A stretch of DNA of 64,000 nucleotides, from positions 30,347 to 94,346 of the forward strand of contig JAZRDQ010000019.1 of NCBI GenBank assembly GCA_045660365.1, written 5' to 3'. Position 1 is the first letter of the stretch. The number at the start of each line of letters is the position of its first letter. A program made the position numbers and the translations under genes. The DNA is from Colenecus sp045660365. GTDB taxonomy: Bacteria; Bacteroidota; Bacteroidia; Bacteroidales; Bacteroidaceae. The notes under the pieces were generated by a model. The model worked only from the letters and a program-made list of their open reading frames with translations, ran no database searches and had not been told where the DNA came from. This document shows, one piece after another, positions 24,865-33,686 of this stretch.

Positions 24865-27800
24865 TTACTTTGTTGAACCTGCTATTGGTTTAATAGTGAT
24901 AGTTCTATTGTATGGAGCCGGCTTAACTCTGTATTCATCCAGTACATAGATAGATGTACAACCTACACCTGTAGTGTTGTAGTCCAGGTTCAGAGTATAA
25001 CAATCTGCCTGAGGCTGCAACTGATATGTGTACTGACTCTTGGTGAGATTGTCTGTGCTGAACTGATAGGCATTGAAGTTAAAATGCTCGTTCATAGAAA
25101 TCTGTACACCGCTGCCTGCATCGTCAAGCAACTGAACGTAACGGATATCTGTGCGCAGAGCATGATCCTGAGGCAACAGATATGGTTCGTACATATCAGC
25201 AACACTCTTGGTCCAAACACCTACAGGATAACCTGTTTTACGGTCAGGATAGTTCTCTTCCGGACCACGACCATACCATGTGATGTTGTCAAAACTGTTC
25301 ATCACAGATGTGGTGAAACCAATACGTGGAAGCAGTTCCGGCAGTTTGCCCTGTGGGCTTGCCTGATTGTCTATCTTAACAGTTCCGTCGTCGTAGAATC
25401 TATAGGTATAATCAAGTGTGAAACCAGCCAACTGAACACCCTGAATATAGAGATCCAACTGTCCGTAAGATGATGCACCCACCTGAACCAACTGATGTAC
25501 GGTAACTGTTGTCTCATGTTCGTTGTGAGTAAGCTTTATCTGCGATGGACGTATGCGCAACTGGTTCACACCCTGAGTGTAGAATAGGGTTGATACCATG
25601 TTGCCGTAACCATCATTGTAACCACCATTAACACGGAATGCGTTCCAAGAATCGAATTCGTTAGCCAGCGGAGCACGCCATAGGTTGAATGTTACAGGCT
25701 CTTTAAGTAGTGACTTGCCATCTACTTCAATCTGATCCAGATTACCGGTCTCCTTATTTATAATATAGCAGAAACCATTACCGCTTATCTTTATAAGTTT
25801 GTCGTTCTCTTCTGCATTGATATTTGAAGCCGATAGTTTTTCCGGAACTGCAGGCAGGTTCCATTCGGTAAGTTCCAGCTGATCCCAAGCTACCTGATGA
25901 CCTGCATCTGCCCATACCTGTTTCTCTTTAAGGGTAGATGTAACCATTATGCGGTACTCTTTACCAGGAACAATATTTGGCTTTTTGTATGGAATGGTTA
26001 CAATCTGTTTCTGCTGTGGACCGGTGGTAAACTGAATGTCACCCTCTTCAATAACTTCGTTATCGGCCATCAAAGCCCAATGTGATGCATATTGTGATAG
26101 ATCTGTAAAGTGCAGACGGTTGGTTACCTCTACAGTACCCTTTTCTGCATTTAGCAGACGTACGCTTACTGGCTGGGTAGTCCACTTTAACTGCAACATT
26201 TCAGGCTGAACTGTGCGGTCAGGCCATATACATCCGTAGGTACGCATGTTAGTACCAATGGTAAAGTATGTGCCTTCATCGCCATTGCCGTCGAAAGTAA
26301 GGTATAACACAGCATCTGCTGCACTGCCTTCGCCATCGGCCAGACATTTGTCGTAGATAGCTACGTTATCCATTTGTGCATCTGCAGTATAGATGGTCTG
26401 CGGGTCCTGAGCATGGTTTCCTGCAAATCTACCTATGTTGATAGGGTAAGGGAAGTTACTAATTACTCCACGTTCGCCCTGCTGGTTGCCACGACGATTA
26501 CCTGTCTGTTGTCTTGCAGGAGTAGCTTCTGTGCCTTTCAGTTCTCCGTCTATGTAGAGTTTCATCTCCTGACCATCCCATGATGCTGTTACGTGGTGCC
26601 AGTTGCCAATCCAATTTTCCGGCAGATCTACGTTAAGAGCATGTTTAACACCTGTATGCAGGTAGAACTGCAGTGTCTTTTCGCCCTTCTGTACCACACC
26701 AAACTGAGTGCTGCCTTTGGTAATATATGGAGCTCCATCGTGTGTTCCGCTAAGTTTTCCCGGCTTAACATCAAAACTTATTGTAATAGCATTGCCTTTC
26801 AGCTCTACATTGTCGGCGCGATATACTTCAACCCACTCTTCGTGACCGCTCAGGCAGAGAATGCCATCTTCCACCTTAGCATTGCTCATCAGGTGAACAG
26901 GAGTGTTGTATGGAGAACTGTCCTTAAGCGGACGTATGCGTTCTGTCAGACCCGGGTTTACAAAGTCCCATATAGCACCACCCATCAGACGTGGATGACG
27001 ACGTATAACTTCCCAGAATTCATCCATACCACCACCGGCATTACCTGCTACAGAGAGATATTCGTCCATAAATGATGGGCGTGGATCTTCTTCTTCAGGT
27101 GTCATGGCTGTGTTCATCTCCAGTTCGTATGGAGTAGGATAGCGTGGGCCTATAATATCTTCGCCCGGATGAGCGTATGCATTACCACCATACATATAGT
27201 AGCGAGTAGGATCGTACTTTTTACCCTCTTTTATAACCTCTGTAATAAGCGGACCTTCGCCACTTTCGTTACCTGCACTCCAGAATAGAATAGATGGGTG
27301 GTTACGGTCGCGCAGCACCATCTGGCGTACACGTTCCAGATACATCTCCTTGAAATCCTGATTGTTTGACAGATACTCTGTGGCATGTGCCTCGTCGCCA
27401 GTCTCATCAATAATGTACAGACCATATTCATCGGCCAGTTCCAGATATTTGTTTACCGGAGGATAGTGCGAAATACGTACAGAGTTGAAGTTGTGCTGCT
27501 TGAGTATCTCCATATCTTTGCGGATAATCTCTTCTGTAATAACGTGTCCCAGTTCAGGATGCTGCATGTGGGTGTTGATAGAGTTAACCTTGATAGGTTC
27601 GCCATTCAGATAGAATGTCTGGTTACGAATTTCGGTCTCTTTGAAACCCATGTTGCTGGTAATCTGCTGAACAGTCTTTCCGTTTTCTGCCAGCAATTCC
27701 AGTTTAAGTTTGTACAAAACAGGAGTTTCGCTGGTCCATTTATCGGGATTCAATACCTTAGAAGATAACTCCAGACTCTTTTTGCCCTTACCGTTTATAC

Positions 27801-28656
27801 TAAACTTATCGGATACCATCTCTTTCACTTTGGCACCATTCTTATCGGTAAGAGTAGCGCGTACAGAGTAGGTGCTGTTATCTTCCTGATAGCTCTTTAC
27901 GTCTATTGCAACCTTAAGATCTGCATCTTTGTATTGTGCATCAAGGTCGGTTGTAACAAACCAATCGAACAGGCGTGTCTTAGGAGTGGCATATATGGTA
28001 ACGTCATCACAGATACCAGCCAGACGCCAATAGTCCTGTCCCTCCAGATAGTAACCATCGCAATACTTGATTACGCATACAGCAATGGTGTTTTTACCCT
28101 TCTTGATAAATGGGGTGATATCGTATTCTGCAGGTTCCTGACCACCCTCGTTGTAACCTGCCTGCTGTCCGTTTATCCATACGAACGATGCACTCTGGGT
28201 TTTTTCCAGGCGAAGGAATACCTGATGCCCATCCCAAGATGACGGAATATTGAAGGTACGGCGATATGCACCTGTAGGGTTGTATTCGCGTGGAACGTAT
28301 GGCGGATTAGCCTTAAACGGAGCAGCTACGTTACGGAATATAGGATCTCCATAACCTAACATCTCCCAGTTGCTGGGTACCTCTATTTTGTCCCATTTGC
28401 CATCTTTGAAGTTTGTCTGGAAAAAGTTTTGTGGAACCTCTTCGGGTGTATTGGCATAGTAGAAACGCCAACTTCCGTTCAGAGAGAGATGCTTGTCTGC
28501 CAGATAATAGGCATGTCCCTCTTCTTGATTCTCTTCAAAAACAGAGGTGTTCTCAATGTAATCGTAGATATGCTCCAGGTATTGAGCATTCATCTGTAAC
28601 GTACATCCGGCTATAAGACCGAATGTAACAGTCTTCTTCAACTTGTTTAAAATCAT
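24865..28656 (-). CDS. GH2 beta-galactosidase with inserted LamG-like domain
   Basis: About 1263 residues from the ATG at 28656, which begins the signal sequence MILNKLKKTVTFGLIAGC; the upstream extension overlaps the promoter. It follows the GH2 order: jelly-roll (about 40-225), Ig-like (230-340), TIM barrel (345-580), then a domain with LamG/concanavalin-like fold (about 605-790; WHHVTASWDGQEMKLYIDGEL), an Ig-like domain and the beta-galactosidase small-chain domain. The acid/base is Glu464 in SAGNESGEGP and the nucleophile Glu532 in PSFMDEYLSVAGN. It likely cleaves beta-galactosides at the cell surface or in the periplasm; the inserted LamG domain may bind carbohydrate. Substrate cannot be decided. 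Confidence 0.9.
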   Translation of the reverse strand: MILNKLKKTVTFGLIAGCTLQMNAQYLEHIYDYIENTSVFEENQEEGHAYYLADKHLSLNGSWRFYYANTPEEVPQNFFQTNFKDGKWDKIEVPSNWEMLGYGDPIFRNVAAPFKANPPYVPREYNPTGAYRRTFNIPSSWDGHQVFLRLEKTQSASFVWINGQQAGYNEGGQEPAEYDITPFIKKGKNTIAVCVIKYCDGYYLEGQDYWRLAGICDDVTIYATPKTRLFDWFVTTDLDAQYKDADLKVAIDVKSYQEDNSTYSVRATLTDKNGAKVKEMVSDKFSINGKGKKSLELSSKVLNPDKWTSETPVLYKLKLELLAENGKTVQQITSNMGFKETEIRNQTFYLNGEPIKVNSINTHMQHPELGHVITEEIIRKDMEILKQHNFNSVRISHYPPVNKYLELADEYGLYIIDETGDEAHATEYLSNNQDFKEMYLERVRQMVLRDRNHPSILFWSAGNESGEGPLITEVIKEGKKYDPTRYYMYGGNAYAHPGEDIIGPRYPTPYELEMNTAMTPEEEDPRPSFMDEYLSVAGNAGGGMDEFWEVIRRHPRLMGGAIWDFVNPGLTERIRPLKDSSPYNTPVHLMSNAKVEDGILCLSGHEEWVEVYRADNVELKGNAITISFDVKPGKLSGTHDGAPYITKGSTQFGVVQKGEKTLQFYLHTGVKHALNVDLPENWIGNWHHVTASWDGQEMKLYIDGELKGTEATPARQQTGNRRGNQQGERGVISNFPYPINIGRFAGNHAQDPQTIYTADAQMDNVAIYDKCLADGEGSAADAVLYLTFDGNGDEGTYFTIGTNMRTYGCIWPDRTVQPEMLQLKWTTQPVSVRLLNAEKGTVEVTNRLHFTDLSQYASHWALMADNEVIEEGDIQFTTGPQQKQIVTIPYKKPNIVPGKEYRIMVTSTLKEKQVWADAGHQVAWDQLELTEWNLPAVPEKLSASNINAEENDKLIKISGNGFCYIINKETGNLDQIEVDGKSLLKEPVTFNLWRAPLANEFDSWNAFRVNGGYNDGYGNMVSTLFYTQGVNQLRIRPSQIKLTHNEHETTVTVHQLVQVGASSYGQLDLYIQGVQLAGFTLDYTYRFYDDGTVKIDNQASPQGKLPELLPRIGFTTSVMNSFDNITWYGRGPEENYPDRKTGYPVGVWTKSVADMYEPYLLPQDHALRTDIRYVQLLDDAGSGVQISMNEHFNFNAYQFSTDNLTKSQYTYQLQPQADCYTLNLDYNTTGVGCTSIYVLDEYRVKPAPYNRTITIKPIAGSTK

Positions 28657-28681
28657 AGCGATATTTGTAGTCAGTAAAGTG

Positions 28682-28713
28682 CAAATGTATGAATAATTTA
28701 TAAAGAATGCCAA
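28682..28713 (-). promoter_or_regulatory. Promoter of the GH2-LamG gene
   Basis: On the minus strand TTG (28711-28713), a 21 bp spacer and TACATTTG (28682-28689) match the Bacteroidetes consensus; the -7 element lies 26 bp before the chosen ATG. It overlaps the end of the metallophosphoesterase gene. Confidence 0.6.
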
Positions 28714-29570
28714 TTAAGGTCTATATTATCATCGTTCACAAAGACAGTTATATATTCCGGATTGTCAACGCTATCTTCTATAGTACCTACAACTGTATAT
28801 CTTACACCATTGAACATTTGGTCATCTCTGTAATGGTCGTGCCCCTGCAGTACCAGTCCTACATTATATTTGCTGAAAACTTCAAGCAGAGCAAAAGTTT
28901 CATCCATAGGTAAGTTGGAAGTAAACCATTGAGATAAATCTGAGTATAGTATGTTCACGTGAGTAAACACTATGCAGTGACGATACTGATTACGGTTTGC
29001 AGCAAGAAAACTCTTAAGCCAATCAAACTGTTTCTTACCTAAAGTGCCTGTGGCAGAATCCAGAGTGATATAAAGATCGGAATAGGATGGAGTCTTTACA
29101 CTGAACCAGTAAACTGAAGGACCTATCAGGCTCTTGTAATCTTCCCAACCATTAAAATAGACATCGTGATTACCTATAACATTAAAAATAGTGTAGTCAA
29201 ACTTATGAATCTCAGGATTAAATTTTATAGCTTCCAGATATTTGGGCAGGTTATCACGTCTGTCAATGGCATCGCCCAGCATAACTCCAAAAGTGGCATC
29301 ATTGTCGTTGCGCAATGTAGAATTGAAGGCTTCTAAATTTACTGATGTTTCATCTATATGAGTATCTGTACATACATAGAACATATAGTCATCTGCAGCT
29401 TCAATCTGGGCTACAGCTTTGCCATTGGTTATCTGCATGCTCTGTTCAAACCTACTGTTTACCAAATCGCCGGGAGGAATGACCATGCTTATAAAGGTGT
29501 ATTTTTCGTAACCATTCAGCAATAAACAAGCCAAACAGATTATAATCCATCTTCTTACCATCTGTAACAT
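28698..29570 (-). CDS. Calcineurin-like metallophosphoesterase
   Basis: 290 residues with an N-terminal hydrophobic stretch (WIIICLACLLLNGY) that is a signal or anchor. The metallophosphoesterase motifs follow in order: DTHIDE, MLGDAIDRR (GD-x(n)), GNHDVYF, VFTHVN and GHDHYR. It hydrolyses phosphoesters in the periplasm; substrate unknown. The start at 29570 overlaps the end of the outer-membrane gene by 16 bp; a second ATG at 29561 is possible. Translational coupling with the upstream outer-membrane protein is likely. Confidence 0.85.
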   Translation of the reverse strand: MLQMVRRWIIICLACLLLNGYEKYTFISMVIPPGDLVNSRFEQSMQITNGKAVAQIEAADDYMFYVCTDTHIDETSVNLEAFNSTLRNDNDATFGVMLGDAIDRRDNLPKYLEAIKFNPEIHKFDYTIFNVIGNHDVYFNGWEDYKSLIGPSVYWFSVKTPSYSDLYITLDSATGTLGKKQFDWLKSFLAANRNQYRHCIVFTHVNILYSDLSQWFTSNLPMDETFALLEVFSKYNVGLVLQGHDHYRDDQMFNGVRYTVVGTIEDSVDNPEYITVFVNDDNIDLNWHSL

Positions 29571-30229
29571 ATTCCGGTACTCCCATAAAGTTGATAATAA
29601 TCACTTGCTATACCAAACATGCCTGTATGCTTATAGCTTACGCCTAAATTCACACCTAACCAATCATTTGGATACCACCATCCCTGAACCATAAGAGAAG
29701 GCTGATAATGTCTTTCCAGTTCAAACAATTCACAGTTGGTAATATAGATATTCAAATCCCATTCGTCCACATTAGGCAGACACTTTAAACCACCTTGGTA
29801 GAATAGATTGAAATACTCTTTCATATATGAACCATTACATCCATAAATTCTGTAATAGTAACCTGCAGTAAGAAACAGCCATTTGTAGGAATAATCTGCA
29901 CCAAAACCTACAGCAAAATTGTCTATGGATGATTGGTGTGAATAGTGTAGCAGGGCTGTTACACTTATTATACCGTTTTCCAGTTCAAAGCTATATGCCG
30001 GGCGTATTTCTGTGGCAGTACGTCCTATAGTGTTATATTGTACACCTCCGTTTACTGCAAAGTTATTTTCAAAACTGTGATTCACATCGGCCGAAACAGC
30101 TGCAAAACCACCAAACGGAGTGGTATCGCCTGCGCGTAAACGGAATGAAAGCCTGCTATCCTGAGCCTGCATAAAAGAAGTGAAGAATACCAATAATAAG
30201 GCAATTATTTTAAATCTGACTTTGGGCAT
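29555..30229 (-). CDS. Outer-membrane beta-barrel protein of unknown function
   Basis: 224 residues with a signal peptide (MPKVRFKIIALLLVFFTSFMQAQ). The mature part has alternating aromatic strands (LSFRLRAGD, FAVGFGADYSYKWLFLTAGYYYRIYG) and ends in an aromatic-tipped strand (YGSTGICYRW), as expected for a small barrel of eight to ten strands. It is in the same direction as the metallophosphoesterase and overlaps it, so they may work together at the envelope. Confidence 0.7.
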   Translation of the reverse strand: MPKVRFKIIALLLVFFTSFMQAQDSRLSFRLRAGDTTPFGGFAAVSADVNHSFENNFAVNGGVQYNTIGRTATEIRPAYSFELENGIISVTALLHYSHQSSIDNFAVGFGADYSYKWLFLTAGYYYRIYGCNGSYMKEYFNLFYQGGLKCLPNVDEWDLNIYITNCELFELERHYQPSLMVQGWWYPNDWLGVNLGVSYKHTGMFGIASDYYQLYGSTGICYRW

Positions 30230-30250
30230 AAAATACTAATTAGATTAATG

Positions 30251-30799
30251 TTAGTATATGAGAAGGCCAGCCAGTGCGCCTAATCCTATTATGGCAAATG
30301 GTCCAATCTTTTTCAGGTATAGAGCTATAAATGCAACAATACATATTACAAAACTCTTCCAGTCTATAAAGTTTTCCGGTGTGGCTAAACTGATGGCTGC
30401 TGTTCCTATCAAGCCAAGTGTGGCCGGTTTCAGACCATTTAAAACACCTTTGAATATATGGTGGTCTTTCCATTTTTCATATACCTTACATAATAGAAGA
30501 ACTATAATAAATGATGGCAGAACCACTGCAAATGTAGCGGTGAACGAACCCAGTATGCTCATGAATTCCGATGCGCCTGCTTTTGCCAGAACTTCGTAGC
30601 CTACGTATGTGGCAGAATTTATACCAATAGGGCCGGGAGTCATCTGTGAAATAGCCACAATATCTGTAAAGGTTGTGTCTGTAATCCATCCGTGTACAGT
30701 TACAACTTCGTTCTGTATAAGTGAAAGCATAGCATATCCACCGCCTATGGTAAACATACCAATAATAAAGAATGTAAGGAACAATTCTATGTATATCAT
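30251..30799 (-). CDS. Chromate transporter family protein, half B (ChrA-like)
   Basis: 182 residues, a single chromate-transporter half. Motifs include FFIIGMFTIGGGYAML at the N-terminus and the conserved ISQMTPGPIGINSATYVGY. Short ChrA halves function as pairs, often fused in longer proteins. It overlaps the next half (30796) by 4 bp, so they are cotranscribed and coupled. Transport of chromate is the family name; a natural substrate (sulfate or other anion) is unproven. Confidence 0.85.
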   Translation of the reverse strand: MIYIELFLTFFIIGMFTIGGGYAMLSLIQNEVVTVHGWITDTTFTDIVAISQMTPGPIGINSATYVGYEVLAKAGASEFMSILGSFTATFAVVLPSFIIVLLLCKVYEKWKDHHIFKGVLNGLKPATLGLIGTAAISLATPENFIDWKSFVICIVAFIALYLKKIGPFAIIGLGALAGLLIY

Positions 30800-31350
30800 T
30801 TTCCTGCCTCCTTCTGTTTTTTGTTGTTATACCAACTAATGAATACTGCCATTACAATTACACATATCAGTATGTAGATAGGCGATACGCTTAGGAAGCA
30901 TACAAGTATCATAGATGAAATTACTACTATCCATTTCCACCAATTCATCTTTGTGGCTTTAAGCATATCTATCATAGGTACTCCAATCAGTGCTACTACC
31001 ACAGGTCTAATACCCTTGAATGCTTTTATTACATATTCATTGTCTTTAAACGATGTAAAAAACATTGCCACAAGCAGAATAATAAGGAACGGAGGCAGAC
31101 AACTGCCTATGGTGGCTACTACACTGCCTTTGGTGCCTCTCAGTCTGTGTCCGGTAAGTATGGATATGTTTACAGCAAATAGTCCCGGAGCGGTTTGAGC
31201 CAGAGTTATTATGTCTATGAAATCTTCGTCGTTAAGCCATTTTCTCTCTACAAGTTCGCTCTTGATGGCTGCAATCATAGGAATACCTCCGCCAATGGTG
31301 AAAGCTCCTATCTTTGCAAAAACTGAAAATATTTTCCACAAACTTATCAT
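30796..31350 (-). CDS. Chromate transporter family protein, half A (ChrA-like)
   Basis: About 184 residues from the ATG at 31350 (MISLWKIFSVFAKIGAFTIGGG). The longer frame to 31371 is rejected because the -7 element TAACTTTG (31369-31376, minus strand) overlaps its start. Motifs are FTIGGGIPMIAAI and ITLAQTAPGLFAVNIS, which correspond to the half A signature. It is the first gene of the split pair, followed by half B with a 4 bp overlap. Confidence 0.85.
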   Translation of the reverse strand: MISLWKIFSVFAKIGAFTIGGGIPMIAAIKSELVERKWLNDEDFIDIITLAQTAPGLFAVNISILTGHRLRGTKGSVVATIGSCLPPFLIILLVAMFFTSFKDNEYVIKAFKGIRPVVVALIGVPMIDMLKATKMNWWKWIVVISSMILVCFLSVSPIYILICVIVMAVFISWYNNKKQKEAGK

Positions 31351-31368
31351 ATCCCAAATTTGAACAGG

Positions 31369-31376
31369 CAAAGTTA
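31369..31376 (-). promoter_or_regulatory. -7 promoter element of the chrA pair
   Basis: TAACTTTG on the minus strand matches TAnnTTTG and lies 18 bp upstream of the ATG at 31350; no clear -33 element is seen. Confidence 0.45.
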
Positions 31377-31422
31377 CAACTTTCCTCTATAAGATAAGGC
31401 GCAATTATTCATAAAAATACAC

Positions 31423-31587
31423 TATCTTTGCATTCGTTTAGCAGCTATCATTGAATATCTGATTTTTTTATTGATGATATGCTCGTAGGAAAATGCAGTT
31501 TAGGTGCTAAGTATGGAGAGAAAAGCCGATGTAAATCTAAAACAGGGTATTGTTAAAGGGTTAAAAACAAAATAATTAAGAGGTATA
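31423..31587 (+). promoter_or_regulatory. Promoter and ~150 nt leader of the STAS-kinase gene
   Basis: A TATCTTTG -7 element at 31423-31430 is followed by a leader of about 150 nt before the ATG at 31588. I could not assign the leader to a known riboswitch; it contains TTTTTT-rich and purine-rich stretches but no strong hairpin. Confidence 0.4.
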
Positions 31588-32796
31588 ATGGAGTATAGTT
31601 TTAAGTTAGACAATGGCGTTCTTTATGTGTTTTTTGATGGTAGATTAGACACCGAAAATTCGCTTAAGTTTGAACAGGAAATAACAGGTATCTGCAAGGA
31701 AAATCAGCACGATTCTATGGTGCTTGATGCATCCGGAATGGAATATATCGCATCCAGTGGACTTAGAACTATTCTTAAATTGGCCAAAACCGAAAAGAAT
31801 TTCAAAATAGAGAATATGCAGCCATCTGTATATAGTGTGTTTGAGATGACTGGTTTTTCCAGAATCATAAGCATTACCAAGGCATTGCGTAAGATTGACC
31901 TGGAAAAGTGTGAAAAGATTGGTTCAGGTGGTAATGGTGCTGTTTATCGCGTGAGCGAAGACGAAATTGTAAAGGTTAACTACAATCCCGTAACATACGG
32001 TGGTCTTGATAAAGAACTGTCAAAGGCCAAAGAGGCTTTCCTTTTAGGTGTTCCTACTGCCATTTCGTTCGATATGGTAGATTGTGGCGAAGGCAGACGT
32101 GGCGTAGTATATGAAATTATCAAGAGCATAACTTTGGGAGAGACTATCCAGAAGAATCCTGACCAGATTGAAACCTTAACTGAAAAATATATTGAGCAAC
32201 TGAATATCCTTCACTCAATCAGCACAGATAACCCGGTTTTTGGAAGTGCCAAGGCAAATTACTGCAAACAGGTGGAAGATGCTTCCAGATATCTTACAGA
32301 AGAGGAGGGCGAAATGCTGAAAATTATACTTGATGTTCTCCCTGAAGGCAATAGACTTGTACATTGCGATGCACATCCTAAAAACTTAATGATTCAGAAC
32401 GGAGAGATGCTTTGGATAGATATGGAACAGATGAGTCTGGGACATCCTATCTACGATATTATTTCAATAGCAGTAATTCTTAATGGTATGGCTACAGACG
32501 AAATGATGATAAGTATTGCCGGTATGGACAATGCTACTGTGGCTCTTCTTAAAGACTGTTTTATAAGAAAGTATTTCAAAACAGATAATCAGGAGGAGAT
32601 TCAGAAATACGCATCAATGTTAGACGCATTGCGCTTGATAAGAGCTGTTTTTGCCATTGGATTTACATCAAGTAATTCAGAAAAATTCCGTCCTTCTTTA
32701 ATAAATATGGCCAGAACAATGTTCTTCCCCAATATTCAGAAAATAGCAGGTGGTGTAAAATATCTGATAAGTGTTATAGACAGTTTGGAAAAATGA
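31588..32796 (+). CDS. STAS domain fused to an aminoglycoside-phosphotransferase-like kinase
   Basis: 402 residues in two parts. Residues 1-100 are a STAS/anti-sigma antagonist domain with MVLDASGMEYIASSGLRTI, where Ser56 or Ser57 corresponds to the phosphorylated Ser of SpoIIAA-type proteins. Residues 108-390 are a kinase-like domain: glycine loop IGSGGNGAVYRV (111-122), Lys129, catalytic loop LVHCDAHPKNLMI (His259, Asp261, Asn266) and WIDMEQM (Asp278). Whether the kinase acts on the STAS serine or on a small molecule is unknown. Its last four bases overlap the start of a tyrosine phosphatase gene. Aminoglycoside resistance is not implied. Confidence 0.82.
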   Translation: MEYSFKLDNGVLYVFFDGRLDTENSLKFEQEITGICKENQHDSMVLDASGMEYIASSGLRTILKLAKTEKNFKIENMQPSVYSVFEMTGFSRIISITKALRKIDLEKCEKIGSGGNGAVYRVSEDEIVKVNYNPVTYGGLDKELSKAKEAFLLGVPTAISFDMVDCGEGRRGVVYEIIKSITLGETIQKNPDQIETLTEKYIEQLNILHSISTDNPVFGSAKANYCKQVEDASRYLTEEEGEMLKIILDVLPEGNRLVHCDAHPKNLMIQNGEMLWIDMEQMSLGHPIYDIISIAVILNGMATDEMMISIAGMDNATVALLKDCFIRKYFKTDNQEEIQKYASMLDALRLIRAVFAIGFTSSNSEKFRPSLINMARTMFFPNIQKIAGGVKYLISVIDSLEK

Positions 32797-33680
32797 GATA
32801 TGTTTGCAGTATAGTTATATATGCGTGTGCTATTATGATGGTAGCTTGTAAATCGAATAACACAGAGGAAATTCAGCAGCTGGAATTGGAAAATCAGCTG
32901 ATAGGTATAACAACAGCCCATAATGCAAGACAGTTGGGCGGTTATATAATTGGCGATAAAAATATTAAAGATGATTTGTTGATTCGCAGTGCAAAACTTT
33001 CAGGATTATCAAAAGAGGATTCTACACTTCTGAGTGATAAATATAATGTACAATGCATATATGATTTCCGTAGTCAGGAAGAATTTGTGTCAGAACCAGA
33101 TATTATTCCCGGAAATGCAAGATGCGTGTCTCTTTCCATCTTTTTTGCAGCAAAAGAAGAGAAGAGTCAGTTTGGAGCAGAGTATCAGAATCAACAGGAA
33201 ATGATAGGACTGTTGCTTCAATATGCAGAACATCCTGCCATTCAAGCTATGTGTGAGAATATGTATGAAATCATTCTCTTTGAAGAGGAATCACAAGAGG
33301 TGTATCGTAAATTCTTTCAAGACTTGGTGACATTGGAACCTGAAAACGGCGCTGTATTATGGCATTGCACTCAGGGAAAGGATAGGGCTGGTTGTGCATC
33401 GGCTATGCTGCTGGCAGCTTTAGGTGCAGACCGCAATCTTATTATGGCAGACTTTATACTCTCCAAAGATTACTATGAACCTATGGTTTCGCAAATAAAG
33501 ACAGAAACAGATAAACAGAAGAATGTCATAAATACATTGATCAGTGCCAATCCTGAAATTTTTGAAGCTGCACTGGATAGGATTGATTCTGAATATGGTT
33601 CATTCAGAAACTATCTGACAGAATGCATTGGTGTAACTCCTGCTATGATGCAGGTTTTGCGTAACAGATATTTGGAATAA
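32793..33680 (+). CDS. Lipoprotein tyrosine/serine phosphatase (Y_phosphatase3-like)
   Basis: 295 residues with a lipoprotein signal (MRYVCSIVIYACAIMMVAC, lipid Cys19). The phosphatase domain shows HNARQLGGY (typical near the N-terminus), YDFRSQEEF and the catalytic P-loop HCTQGKDRAG with nucleophile Cys192 and Arg198, as in MptpB-type phosphatases. It is predicted to act in the periplasm, on the opposite side of the inner membrane from the kinase encoded by the overlapping gene. The flavodiiron gene follows after 6 bp. Confidence 0.88.
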   Translation: MRYVCSIVIYACAIMMVACKSNNTEEIQQLELENQLIGITTAHNARQLGGYIIGDKNIKDDLLIRSAKLSGLSKEDSTLLSDKYNVQCIYDFRSQEEFVSEPDIIPGNARCVSLSIFFAAKEEKSQFGAEYQNQQEMIGLLLQYAEHPAIQAMCENMYEIILFEEESQEVYRKFFQDLVTLEPENGAVLWHCTQGKDRAGCASAMLLAALGADRNLIMADFILSKDYYEPMVSQIKTETDKQKNVINTLISANPEIFEAALDRIDSEYGSFRNYLTECIGVTPAMMQVLRNRYLE

Positions 33681-33686
33681 GAAGTT

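Noticed and set aside
31588..32796. Aminoglycoside resistance enzyme
   Set aside because: The kinase fold is shared with resistance phosphotransferases, but the STAS fusion and context argue for a housekeeping or signalling role.
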